A stretch of 64,000 nt of DNA, taken from positions 186,001-250,000 of the forward strand of contig JABTUS010000006.1 of NCBI GenBank assembly GCA_015075305.1, given 5' to 3'. The position numbers were made by a program, and so were the translations under genes. The first letter of the stretch is position 1, and each line of letters opens with the position of its first letter. The notes beneath the pieces are model-generated. The model did not search any database. It had not been told where the DNA came from and saw nothing but the letters and a program-made list of their open reading frames with translations. This document shows, one piece after another, positions 57,301 through 64,000 of the stretch. The stretch comes from Opitutaceae bacterium (GTDB lineage Bacteria; Verrucomicrobiota; Verrucomicrobiia; Opitutales; Opitutaceae).

Positions 57301-58897
57301 TCACGGCGAGCGTCTGCCTGACCTGCTCTCATCCTCGGATCCGAATTTTCGTCCGGTCGGCATCAGTGTCGGACCCGACGGAGCCCTCTACATCCTCGAC
57401 TGGCACAATCCGATCATCGGGCACATGCAGCATCACCTGCGCGATCCGAATCGCGATCCGATTCACGGACGCATCTACCGGATCCTGCACGAAGGACGTC
57501 CGTTGGTCAGGCAGCCGAAGATCTACGGCCAGCCGATCGGGGCGCTACTGGAGCTTCTGAAGGCGCCGGAGAACCATGTGCGTGAACTTGCGAAGATCGA
57601 ACTTGGCAGGCGCGATGCCGCCGAAGTGATGGCCGCGGCAGACAAGTGGATGCGAAACCTCGATCCGAAAGATTCCGATTATGCGCACCAGTTGACCGAG
57701 GTGCTCTGGCTTCATCAATGGCACAATGTGGTGGACGCCCCCCTGCTGCGGAATCTCCTGAGGTATCCGGAGCCGAACGTGCGCGCCGCGGCGACGCGCG
57801 TGCTCTGCTACTGGCGCGACCGCATTCCGGATGCGGTGCAGCTTCTGAAGATCCAGGCGGCGGATGAAAACCCGCGCGTGCGACTCCATGCGATCCGGGC
57901 GGCGAGCTTCATTTCGTCGCCGGAGGCGGTGGATGCCGCGCTCGCGGCGATCAGCCGGCCTTTCGACTACTATCTCGACTATGTCATGGGAGAAACGCTC
58001 AAGCAGCTGCGTCCGCATTGGATGGCGCGGCTCGAGGACGTCGCCTCTCTCGAAAAGGAGAATCCGGTGAAGATCGAGTTTCTGCTGCGCACGGTTCCCG
58101 TGCCCGATCTTCTCAAGTTGAAACGCAATGACGCGGTGCGGGAGCAACTGGTCAAACGTTCCGGAGTCGGCGAGGCCGCGCGCGCGGAGGCGCTCGGTGA
58201 GCTCATTGAATCCAGGCGTGCTCCGGGTGCGGAGCTGCTGCTTGGATACCTCAGGCAGACGGGCGAGATTGATCGCCGCGCCATCGGGCGCCTGCTGGCG
58301 AACCGACCGCCGGCGGAACTCAAGGCGGTGCGCGATCGTTTGGTGGCGATGGCGGAAAACGACACCAGCGATGTGCGACCCTTCGGCTGGGCGGCGCTGG
58401 TGGCGGCGGACGGTTCATTCGACGGGGCATGGGCGGAGGCTTCGCGCGCACCCGCTTCGCTGCTTGCGCTTGTCACCGGCATTCCGTCGCTTGCCGATGT
58501 GGATCTGCGGTCCGGGGCGATCACCCGCCTGCTGCCGCTGCTGGCTCCATTGGCAGAAGTCTCGAGGGAGCCATCGGTGCTGCAGGCGGCGGCGATTCGT
58601 TCGGCGGTAAGCTGCCGAAGGGAGGGCGGCGCTGTTTTTGACGCGCTGGCGACATTGGTTTCGTTGAAGCAGAATGTTCCCGCAGCCGTCAATGGGCTGC
58701 GCAATCTTCCGCGCAGCACCTGGAAATCAACAGCGACGCAGGGGCTCGGTGATGCACTGGTGTCCTGGTGCGAAGGCTACACCGCCGCTGAGGACGACGT
58801 CGGAATTTCTGGATATCGCTCAGACCACGCGGGAGGTTCTCGACCGGAGTTCCGCCGGATCGGGCGGCTCCCCTGCGCGAGCGCCTGCTCCGCCTGA
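54392..58897 (+). CDS. Giant secreted ThuA-SGNH-dehydrogenase-HEAT protein
   Basis: This 1501-residue exported protein (signal WIRALFACSCSVLVLSAAE) combines several modules. A ThuA-like domain occupies about residues 35-300 (VVLLSGDEEYRSEEALPML). An SGNH-like domain follows at about 365-575 (RIAFIGNALADRMQHQG, LGFSGDEVATRA, FFGFNESFHGEGG); the usual GDS serine is replaced by Asn-Ala, so it may be non-catalytic. A PVC-type membrane-bound dehydrogenase-like beta-propeller lies at about 680-1050, with two DTDGDGRAD calcium-type loops. HEAT-like repeats lie at about 1080-1300. No CxxCH haem motif is present. The last residues after about 1460 are out of frame: the natural continuation is a cupredoxin read in two other frames, so two frameshifts truncate the protein. 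A role in polysaccharide or sugar oxidation at the envelope is likely. Confidence 0.75.
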   Translation: MIHWIRALFACSCSVLVLSAAEKSLVFAPAKNPQSAKHVVLLSGDEEYRSEEALPMLAKILSQRHGFRTTVLFALDPDGTINPNNTRSLPGAEALDTADVIIMSLRFRDWPEEQMKHFVDAYRRGVPIVALRTSTHAFKIPNGPYASFTDFGKRVLGEQWVSHWGKHKVQATRTTVEPSAKALPILRGVGEIFCTTDVYEAYPPPDAQILLRGLVLEGMNPSDPPAGTIKKRFSDKQEQPANSPAMPVAWTRVYRNEAGNENRILTTTMGAATDFENESLRRLVVNGVYWGLGRTIPAKADVRPVDPYAPAMYGFNGYRVGLTPDDHELGRTLRAGAPRPPATGATAAPAIPARVGLPLSLSPGERIAFIGNALADRMQHQGSLETLIQAKYPQYNLVVRNLGFSGDEVATRARSKDFGTPDEWLTRVGANVVFAFFGFNESFHGEGGLQQFKEDLARFLQETHTKNYSGAGAPRIVLFSPIAAESLPDPNLAVPESTNRNLALYAAAMAEVARDRAGVTFVDLFTPSKALYAEAAKAGRQLTFNGVHLNADGDAALAPVIFKALTGEAAPRGDFSRLKEAINQKNEMWHSRYRTVDGYNIYGGRSTLSYVSGKDGPKISNFQVMQEEMAQRDVLTANRDKRVWSVAKGGNEPVDDSNLPPVVPVATNFPGKNPDGSHVFLSGEEAIQRMTVSPGLKVNLFASEKEFPELAKPVQMAWDTRGRLWVSVWPNYPERTPTSEKGDSLLIFEDTDGDGRADKCTHFMDNLNCPTGFQFFKDGVLLMQAPDLWYVRDTDGDGRADWKERFVMGLDSADSHHTANSLAYEPGGAIYLSDGVFLRSQIETRNGVLRNIDGAVYRYEPLTQKIETYASYNFMNPHGRTFDRWGNDLIVDATGNETFFGAAFSGKIDYPAKHPKMKQFWERPARPSAASAIITTRQFPEEFWGNFINGNVIGFQGFYRVKVVEDGSGLHGERLPDLLSSSDPNFRPVGISVGPDGALYILDWHNPIIGHMQHHLRDPNRDPIHGRIYRILHEGRPLVRQPKIYGQPIGALLELLKAPENHVRELAKIELGRRDAAEVMAAADKWMRNLDPKDSDYAHQLTEVLWLHQWHNVVDAPLLRNLLRYPEPNVRAAATRVLCYWRDRIPDAVQLLKIQAADENPRVRLHAIRAASFISSPEAVDAALAAISRPFDYYLDYVMGETLKQLRPHWMARLEDVASLEKENPVKIEFLLRTVPVPDLLKLKRNDAVREQLVKRSGVGEAARAEALGELIESRRAPGAELLLGYLRQTGEIDRRAIGRLLANRPPAELKAVRDRLVAMAENDTSDVRPFGWAALVAADGSFDGAWAEASRAPASLLALVTGIPSLADVDLRSGAITRLLPLLAPLAEVSREPSVLQAAAIRSAVSCRREGGAVFDALATLVSLKQNVPAAVNGLRNLPRSTWKSTATQGLGDALVSWCEGYTAAEDDVGISGYRSDHAGGSRPEFRRIGRLPCASACSA

Positions 58898-59364
58898 GTG
58901 TTCCCGTGTTCACCGTGCGCACGGTGCATGAGGAGATGCGTTATGACACCCTTCGGCTGGTCGTCGAGGCGGGCAAGCCGTTCAAACTCACGCTGGAGAA
59001 CGGCGACTCGATGCTGCACAACCTCGTCATCGTCAAACCCGGGGCGCGTGAGCGGGTCTCCAATGCCGCGGTGCTGATGAATCCAGATCAGCGCGATGCG
59101 CAGGGCCGGGCCTATGTTCCAGCGTCATCTGACATCATTGCAGCCACCCGTCTGCTGGATGCCGGGGAGTCGGAAACGATCACCGTGACCGCACCCCTGG
59201 AGGAGGGCGTCTATGAATATGTCTGTACTTTCCCCGGACACTGGATGCTGATGTGGGGACAGTTGATTGTAACCCGGCAGCTCAACGGCCCGCTCCCTCC
59301 CGCAGTGGCGCCGGTGCCCGTGGGTGCAGCGACAGAACACAAACATCGTTCCCATCAAGACTGA
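58855..59364 (+). pseudogene. Cupredoxin tail cut off from the ThuA protein
   Basis: This frame reads AAPLRERLLRLSVPVFTVRT before the first in-frame GTG at 58912, then an azurin/plastocyanin-like domain. Type 1 copper ligands are visible: the His of NGDSMLHNLVIV and the C-T-F-P-G-H-W-x-L-M cluster near residue 108. The 5-prime continuation REVL of SEFLDIAQTTREVL is in a third frame at about 58791-58850. The order matches a dehydrogenase-HEAT-cupredoxin fusion, so this is the detached C-terminus of the giant protein. If 58912 is used as a start, it could still make a soluble but unexported cupredoxin of about 151 residues. Confidence 0.7.
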
Positions 59365-59388
59365 TCGAACCCTGAACTGAAGTTTCCC

Positions 59389-60108
59389 ATGCGACTCCTG
59401 ACCCTTGTTCTCACCGGCACCGCGCTCACACTCTCCGCCTGTGCGAAGACCTCCCCTTCCTTTGAACCGCTCTTCAATGGCAGGGATCTTCAGGGATGGG
59501 AGGGGAACTCCGGTCTCTGGACGGTGCAGGACGGAGTCATCGATGGACGCACGCGCGCCGAGGCTCCCCTGGAGAAGAATACGTTTCTCATCTGGAAAGG
59601 CGGGGAGGTGAAGAATTTCGAACTGCGTGCGATGTTTCGCTTCATCGACAACAATGAGCAGCGCACCGCCAATTCGGGCATCCAGTATCGCAGCAAGGTC
59701 CTCGATGCGAAGGACTGGGTTGTGGGCGGCTATCAGGGAGACATGGATGCGGCGGGCCGCTATGTGGGCATGCTCTACGAGGAGCGGGGGCGCGGCATCC
59801 TCGCGACACCTGGGCAGCGCGTGAGACTGCTGCCGGGAGAGGGGAACAAGCCGAAGATCGAAGTCGTTGGGGCCAGTGCACCGGCAGCGGCGGTTGCGGC
59901 CGCATTCAATCGCGACGGATGGAATGAACTGATCATTGTGGCGAACGGAAATCACCTGCGCCACATTCTGAACGGAGTTGTCACGGCCGATGTGATCGAC
60001 GAGGACCCTGCGAAGGCCTCCTCGGCCGGCATCCTTGCGCTGCAGATCCACAAGGGACCGCCGATGCACGTTCAGTTCAAGGACATCCTGCTTCGCCGGC
60101 TGCCTTGA
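59389..60108 (+). CDS. DUF1080 lipoprotein (3-keto-glucoside hydrolase-like)
   Basis: This 239-residue protein has a lipobox in LTGTALTLSACAK (Cys18), so it should be anchored in a membrane. The DUF1080/LamG-like jelly roll shows EPLFNGRDLQGWEG (residues about 26-39), GGEVKNFELRAMFRF, ANSGIQYRSKV and, at the end, GILALQIHKGPPMHVQFKDI. These landmarks match the 3-keto-disaccharide hydrolase family, which removes 3-keto sugars made by an oxidoreductase. That fits the upstream dehydrogenase-like giant, 25 bases away from the cupredoxin stop, and the GHMP kinase downstream. Confidence 0.85.
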   Translation: MRLLTLVLTGTALTLSACAKTSPSFEPLFNGRDLQGWEGNSGLWTVQDGVIDGRTRAEAPLEKNTFLIWKGGEVKNFELRAMFRFIDNNEQRTANSGIQYRSKVLDAKDWVVGGYQGDMDAAGRYVGMLYEERGRGILATPGQRVRLLPGEGNKPKIEVVGASAPAAAVAAAFNRDGWNELIIVANGNHLRHILNGVVTADVIDEDPAKASSAGILALQIHKGPPMHVQFKDILLRRLP

Positions 60109-60334
60109 GTGGACGCGCGGCGTTGCGACGGCGGGCTTCTGGACGTTGCAGGGGTTTTGCGGGATGAGCGGCTTCGGCTAAACATCCGGGTGTTTTGTGC
60201 CGATGGCCTGGGGGATGTCCCTCGCCGCGCTTGCCTCACACTCAAAGCGGGTAGCTCCTGATGCGTCTGAAGACCGTTCTGCGATCTCGCTTCGCAGGAG
60301 CGGGGCGCAGGCGCCTTCCGGCGCCCGGGACAGC

Positions 60335-61321
60335 ATGGTCATAGCCCGCGCGCCGGTGCGGGTGAGTTTTCTTGGTGGAGGCACTGACTTCCCGGATCAT
60401 TTCAGGCAACATGGCGGCGCCGTCCTTGTCACTGCGGTCAATCGTTATGCGCATGTGACCGTCCAGCCGTTTCTCGAGGAGTATTTCGATCACAGGATAC
60501 GCCTGTGCTACCGGCGCAATGAGGCGGTCAATTCGACTGACGAAATCCAGCATCCGGCGATCCGAGCGGCGCTCGAAAAACTCGGCCTGTCGTCGGGGAT
60601 TGAGATGCATGTCATGGCGGACCTCCCGGCGCGGACCGGGCTGGGTTCGTCGTCCACCTTTGTCGTGGCCATGCTTCAGGCGCTGCATGCGTACTGCGGA
60701 CGCTTTCGCTCGACGCGTGATTTGGCGGACGAGGCGATCGAGATCGAGCGGGAGATACTCCGTGAGGCCGGTGGATGGCAGGATCAGATCGCCGCAGCGT
60801 TTGGCGGCCTGAACCTGGTCCAGTTCAACCCCAGCGGAAGCTATCAGGTTCAGCCGATTCCCCTGACGCAGGAGCGCATCCAGGATCTCGAGCGGCACAT
60901 GCTTCTCGTGTACACGGAAATCCAGCGGGACAGTTTTTCGGTTTTTGGGCAGGAGGCAAAGGCTTCTCCGGAGGACCGGGTCCGCACGTTCTGCAGGCTG
61001 TCACAGCTTGCGCACCTCGGCGTGGACTGTCTTGCGTCGGACCGGCCGATCACCGAATTTGGCGAGCTGCTGCACGCCGGATGGGAGCTCAAGAAGGAGG
61101 CCGGAGCGGTCACGCTGCCGGAAATCGACGCCTGGTATGCGGCGGGACTCAAGGCTGGTGCGACGGGAGGCAAGCTGCTTGGAGCCGGCAAGGGCGGATT
61201 CATTCTGTTCATCGCCGAGCCCAGACACCATGAGGCGATAGGCAGGGCGCTGGGCGGCCGACCGACGGTCAGTGTTCGCGTGAACGCGCCCGGTTCACAG
61301 ATCATCTTCTCCCAACGCTGA
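60335..61321 (+). CDS. GHMP-family sugar kinase (heptose/galactose-type)
   Basis: The ATG at 60335 (MVIARAPVRVSFLGGGTDFP) is the family start; the frame is open from 60197. The product has 328 residues. GHMP motif 1 is APVRVSFLGGGTDFPDHF. Motif 2 is ARTGLGSSSTFVVAMLQAL. Motif 3 is GGKLLGAGKGGFILFIAEP. The layout with G-G-G-T-D at the N-terminus is that of D-glycero-D-manno-heptose 7-phosphate kinase (HddA) and relatives. It likely phosphorylates a sugar for glycan synthesis. The next gene is a glycosyltransferase about 70 bases on, which supports that role. Confidence 0.82.
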   Translation: MVIARAPVRVSFLGGGTDFPDHFRQHGGAVLVTAVNRYAHVTVQPFLEEYFDHRIRLCYRRNEAVNSTDEIQHPAIRAALEKLGLSSGIEMHVMADLPARTGLGSSSTFVVAMLQALHAYCGRFRSTRDLADEAIEIEREILREAGGWQDQIAAAFGGLNLVQFNPSGSYQVQPIPLTQERIQDLERHMLLVYTEIQRDSFSVFGQEAKASPEDRVRTFCRLSQLAHLGVDCLASDRPITEFGELLHAGWELKKEAGAVTLPEIDAWYAAGLKAGATGGKLLGAGKGGFILFIAEPRHHEAIGRALGGRPTVSVRVNAPGSQIIFSQR

Positions 61322-61401
61322 GTGCGCTCCCTTGATCCCAGTTTTCGAGCGGGGCGAGGCGAAGGCATGGCGACCATCGCGGCTGGCGTGTGAGCGGCAT
61401 C

Positions 61402-62625
61402 ATGCGTGTTCATCTGATCGATCCCCAATTGTCCGGAGAAGGCGGACACTATGCGAACCACGATGCGCAGCTGATCAGGGAGTTGAAACGCCGCGGCGTC
61501 GAGGTTGATCTGTACGGACGAAAAGGTGCGACGATTTCCGTCGAGGGAATTTCGCCGCGCCCGGTGTTCACGCACGACATCTTTCAGGAGTTCGCCAGGG
61601 ATCCGGCGGTCTGGGCCATGGAGAATTTCCATGCGTGCAACGATGCGTTTCTTGCCGACCTCCAGACCATTCCTGTGGATCAAATCGCTGCAGGGGATCT
61701 CGTCTATTTTCCCAATCTGCTCCAAAACCAACTGCACGCCATTGCGCGCTGGCTCACCGCCCTGCCCGTCGATCGCCGCCCGGCTGTGGCGGTGATGCTG
61801 CGGTACCTCAATCATGCGATGGACTACGTGCAGAAGCGTGCGAACAAGGAGCTGATTGCACTCTACTACAGGTATGCCGTGCGTGCGCTGAGAGAGGCGC
61901 AGCCACGTTCGCTGATCTGTGCGGACACGCGCGAACTTGCGGCCGCCTATCATCAGATCACCGGAATTCAGGTCCTCGAACTGCCCAATCCGATGGACGT
62001 CGCACCCCTCATGGCCAGGAACCAAGCGGGAGGCCCGAATGAAGGCGGGAGACCTGTGATTGTCTACCAAGGGCACACCAGTCCGTTGCGCGGGTTTCAT
62101 TTCCTGCCGGACATCATCGATCGATGCTCCCGGCTTTCTCCACGCCCGCGATTCGTCATTCAGGTTCAGAACCGTCCGGCTGCTCTATCGAGCGGGCTGG
62201 GACCGTCGCTGGCGCGTCTGGACAAGCTTGCGGCCGAAGCGGGGACCAGTGTGCGGCTGGTCGAAGGGGCGCTGTCCGCTGATGACTACTTTGCGCTGCT
62301 GGGTGAGGCGGACATCTTGCTGCTGCCCTATGCGCCGACTTTCTACGGCCATGGTTCCTCCGGCGTTTTCACGGAAGCCGCATCCGCCGGCAAGGTGATC
62401 GTGGTTTCCCCGCAAACCGTGCCTGCGCGTCAGGGGGCGGAGTACGGCCTCGGCGTTGTGCCGGCGGCAAAGTGGGAGCCATCCGCCATGGCTGAGGCCG
62501 TGGGAAATGCCCTGAGGGACTTGGAGCAATTGCGTGACAGGGCCGCCACGGGTGCACCGCGCTTCCGGACGGAGCAGTGTGCCGAGGCGCTTTGGGACAA
62601 GGTGCTGAACGCAATGCCGAGGTAG
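61402..62625 (+). CDS. GT-B glycosyltransferase
   Basis: The ATG at 61402 (MRVHLIDPQLSGEGGHYANH) is used; a GTG at 61390 would add four residues. The product is about 407 residues. The C-terminal Rossmann half contains IVYQGHTSPLRGFHFLPDII and VEGALSADDYFALLGEADIL then LLPYAPTFYGHGSSGVFTEA, which is the sugar-nucleotide binding region of GT4-like enzymes with the conserved Glu in TEA. The N-terminal half is less conserved. It probably builds a surface polysaccharide together with the upstream sugar kinase. Confidence 0.82.
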   Translation: MRVHLIDPQLSGEGGHYANHDAQLIRELKRRGVEVDLYGRKGATISVEGISPRPVFTHDIFQEFARDPAVWAMENFHACNDAFLADLQTIPVDQIAAGDLVYFPNLLQNQLHAIARWLTALPVDRRPAVAVMLRYLNHAMDYVQKRANKELIALYYRYAVRALREAQPRSLICADTRELAAAYHQITGIQVLELPNPMDVAPLMARNQAGGPNEGGRPVIVYQGHTSPLRGFHFLPDIIDRCSRLSPRPRFVIQVQNRPAALSSGLGPSLARLDKLAAEAGTSVRLVEGALSADDYFALLGEADILLLPYAPTFYGHGSSGVFTEAASAGKVIVVSPQTVPARQGAEYGLGVVPAAKWEPSAMAEAVGNALRDLEQLRDRAATGAPRFRTEQCAEALWDKVLNAMPR

Positions 62626-62633
62626 TGGGGGAA

Positions 62634-62649
62634 CTCCGCTGCCGCGGAG
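62634..62649. terminator. Hairpin after the glycosyltransferase
   Basis: CTCCGC (62634-62639), loop TGCC, GCGGAG (62644-62649) forms a perfect 6-bp stem 9 bases after the glycosyltransferase stop. There is no T-run. It sits between convergent genes. Confidence 0.35.
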
Positions 62650-62679
62650 GGGAGAGACACCGGCGAACCCGGCCGATCC

Positions 62680-63618
62680 TCAGGCGGCGAATCTCGTCAG
62701 TCGCTTCCTGTTCTTGATGGAGCTTCCTGGTTTTTCGTCAAATGCCTCGATGAAACGGCGGGCGAGCAGTGACTCCCTGCCGGGGCGCCAGACGGCGCAG
62801 ATCGCGACCTCGATATCGGGACCGGTTTCCTTCAGGGGCCGAACAACGAGATTGTCGATCCGGGTGAGACCGCTTCGCCCCGCGAGGAGTGATACGCCCT
62901 GGCCGCCGGCAATCATTGCGAGGAGAGACTCAAAACCCCTCACATCAACAAGCTTGTGAGCCTTCAATCCACGTCCCTCCATCAGGCCGCGAATGAAGGT
63001 GCGATGCAGGGAAAGCCTGCCTCCGCTGATGCAGAGCACCCGCTCCGACGCCAGTTCCGCCAGCGGCACCGAGCTCCTGGAGGCGAGCCGATGGTCCGCT
63101 CCCAGAACCGCGCACAGCGGGGTGGAGAAGACGAGCGCCCACTTGAGCGAGGGCGGCAGTTGATGAAGCGCGTTGGCAGTGATGAATCCGATGTCGAGCT
63201 CCTTGCTCGAGAGCGCAGCCATCTGGGAGGCGACGTCCATGTCGATGAGCTCGACTTCAACGTCCGGGTGCCGCGTGCAGAATACCGCCAGGCTGGCCGC
63301 GAGATGGTTGGCCGCAATGGGCCCGATGTTGCCGATGGTGAGACGTCCGCGATTTCCCTGGGCGGCGTCGCGCGCCCGCTGCGCCGCCTTCTCCGACTGC
63401 TGCAGGATCGCGCGCGCATCCTCGAGAAAAACCGCGCCGGCCTTGGTGAGGGACACCCTGGTGGTGTCACGATCCAGAAGCCGGACGCCGAGTTCGGTTT
63501 CGAGGTCGCGAACCTGCTTGCTCAGCGCGGGGGTGGAGAGATTGAGGTCCTCCGCGGCCGCGCGGAAGCTGAGGGCCCTGGCGACCGCTGCGAAATAGCG
63601 AAGATGACGAAGCTCCAT
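62680..63618 (-). CDS. LysR-type transcriptional regulator
   Basis: This 312-residue regulator starts MELRHLRYFAAVARALSFRA, followed by AAEDLNLSTPALSKQVRDLE, the winged helix-turn-helix (residues about 1-60). A coiled linker and the periplasmic-binding-like effector domain follow (RGRLTIGNIGPIAANHLAAS; DIGFITANALHQLPP). Its ligand is unknown. It is divergent from the MarR-like gene, with a dyad operator in the short gap, so it probably controls itself and that gene. Confidence 0.92.
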   Translation of the reverse strand: MELRHLRYFAAVARALSFRAAAEDLNLSTPALSKQVRDLETELGVRLLDRDTTRVSLTKAGAVFLEDARAILQQSEKAAQRARDAAQGNRGRLTIGNIGPIAANHLAASLAVFCTRHPDVEVELIDMDVASQMAALSSKELDIGFITANALHQLPPSLKWALVFSTPLCAVLGADHRLASRSSVPLAELASERVLCISGGRLSLHRTFIRGLMEGRGLKAHKLVDVRGFESLLAMIAGGQGVSLLAGRSGLTRIDNLVVRPLKETGPDIEVAICAVWRPGRESLLARRFIEAFDEKPGSSIKNRKRLTRFAA

Positions 63619-63630
63619 GACGTGGGATGC

Positions 63631-63649
63631 TGTTAACTGATGGTTAACA
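63631..63649. promoter_or_regulatory. Dyad operator between LysR and MarR-like genes
   Basis: TGTTAAC (63631-63637), spacer TGATG, GTTAACA (63643-63649) is a perfect 7-bp inverted repeat 13 bases upstream of the LysR start and containing a T-N11-A core. It lies in the 94-base gap between the two divergent genes, where LysR proteins usually bind. Confidence 0.55.
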
Positions 63650-63712
63650 CCGGGGAAACTTCAAAGTCATTCCGTCGATTCACGTCCTGTGTTATGCTCC
63701 CGGCAATCGACC

Positions 63713-64000
63713 GTGAGAACTGCGAGCCATGATTCCATTCCAAAGACGCTCCAGTACCTTGCGTCAACAGCCGGAGAGGACTGCCGGCTGCGATTGCAGG
63801 CGTCGCTTCAGATCATGGATGCAGGAGACCAGCTCCTGCGCGTCCTGCGCCGGCGGCTTGCACAGGAGGGCCTGACGGGCGAGGGGTTTCAGGTTCTGGC
63901 ATCGCTCGCGGACCTTCCTGAAGTTGCGCCGCTGTCCGATCTGATGGCCATTGTGGACATGCCGAGGGCGTTCCTGAGCGAGACGGTGACGAGGCTTGAG
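63713..64000 (+). CDS. MarR-like regulator, N-terminal part (runs off the window)
   Basis: From the GTG at 63713 a frame stays open to the right edge and encodes 96 residues, including LQASLQIMDAGDQLLRVLRR and GEGFQVLASLADLPEVAPLS, then DMPRAFLSETVTRLE. The arrangement resembles the dimer helix and winged helix of MarR-type regulators (F-x-V-L-x-x-L-A ... V-T-R-L-E). An ATG at 63729 in another frame stops early, so the GTG frame is preferred. It is divergent from the LysR gene. Confidence 0.6.
   Translation, partial: MRTASHDSIPKTLQYLASTAGEDCRLRLQASLQIMDAGDQLLRVLRRRLAQEGLTGEGFQVLASLADLPEVAPLSDLMAIVDMPRAFLSETVTRLE

Overview
The window looks like a chromosomal segment of a high-GC member of the Verrucomicrobiota, probably Opitutaceae-like. 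The support is indirect: a giant ThuA/SGNH/dehydrogenase/HEAT protein, a DUF1080 hydrolase, a secreted S55-type peptidase and a large RHS protein are a typical PVC-group mix, and the housekeeping genes have a uniform GC-rich composition. No rRNA or tRNA gene and no CRISPR array was recognised.

Layout. 1-7.1 kb is an eroded polymorphic-toxin and insertion-sequence zone: an RHS protein with decayed upstream repeats and a variable C-terminus, an Imm40-like immunity gene, an IS4-type element with perfect 16-bp ends, a DUF4279 fragment, a small membrane protein with an Ntox37-like domain, a VapBC-like pair and remnants of an IS3 orfA and a DUF5615-like gene. 7.1-33.1 kb is mostly core: mazG and a Xer recombinase; a minus-strand run nadE-hemL-S55 peptidase-secreted propeller; a TolC protein, a TMEM175-like channel, a decayed phosphoesterase and a phospholipase C-like protein with a golvesin-type domain; a minus-strand amino-acid run serA-plsY-hom-lysC-thrC-dtd; an HD hydrolase, an orphan secreted protein, an alpha-galactosidase, a PIG-L deacetylase and a dGTPase.

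33.2-54.2 kb is a defence island with every non-transposase gene on the minus strand. In transcription order: a 1764-aa DEAD/DUF1998 helicase, a 934-aa SNF2-type helicase, a GIY-YIG-like protein, a 1432-aa N6-adenine methyltransferase, a DUF6932-like protein with its 306-aa partner, a strongly structured intergenic region, a Drt2-like antiviral reverse transcriptase, and three tail genes (185-aa unknown, HELAH metallopeptidase-like, HNH nuclease). The reverse transcriptase is split by an ISL3-type element (1311 bp, 8-bp target duplication). Removing the element and one duplication restores a single 396-codon frame. The roughly 340-nt gap upstream of the RT folds into at least seven perfect hairpins and is the best candidate for the DRT2 template RNA. 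Both island edges carry gene fragments.

54.4-64 kb returns to PVC-type secreted and sugar-related genes: the giant ThuA-SGNH-dehydrogenase-HEAT protein whose cupredoxin tail is cut off by two frameshifts, a DUF1080 lipoprotein, a GHMP sugar kinase, a glycosyltransferase, a LysR regulator with a dyad operator, and the start of a MarR-like gene running off the end.

Family names come from reading motifs by eye; no database search was run.
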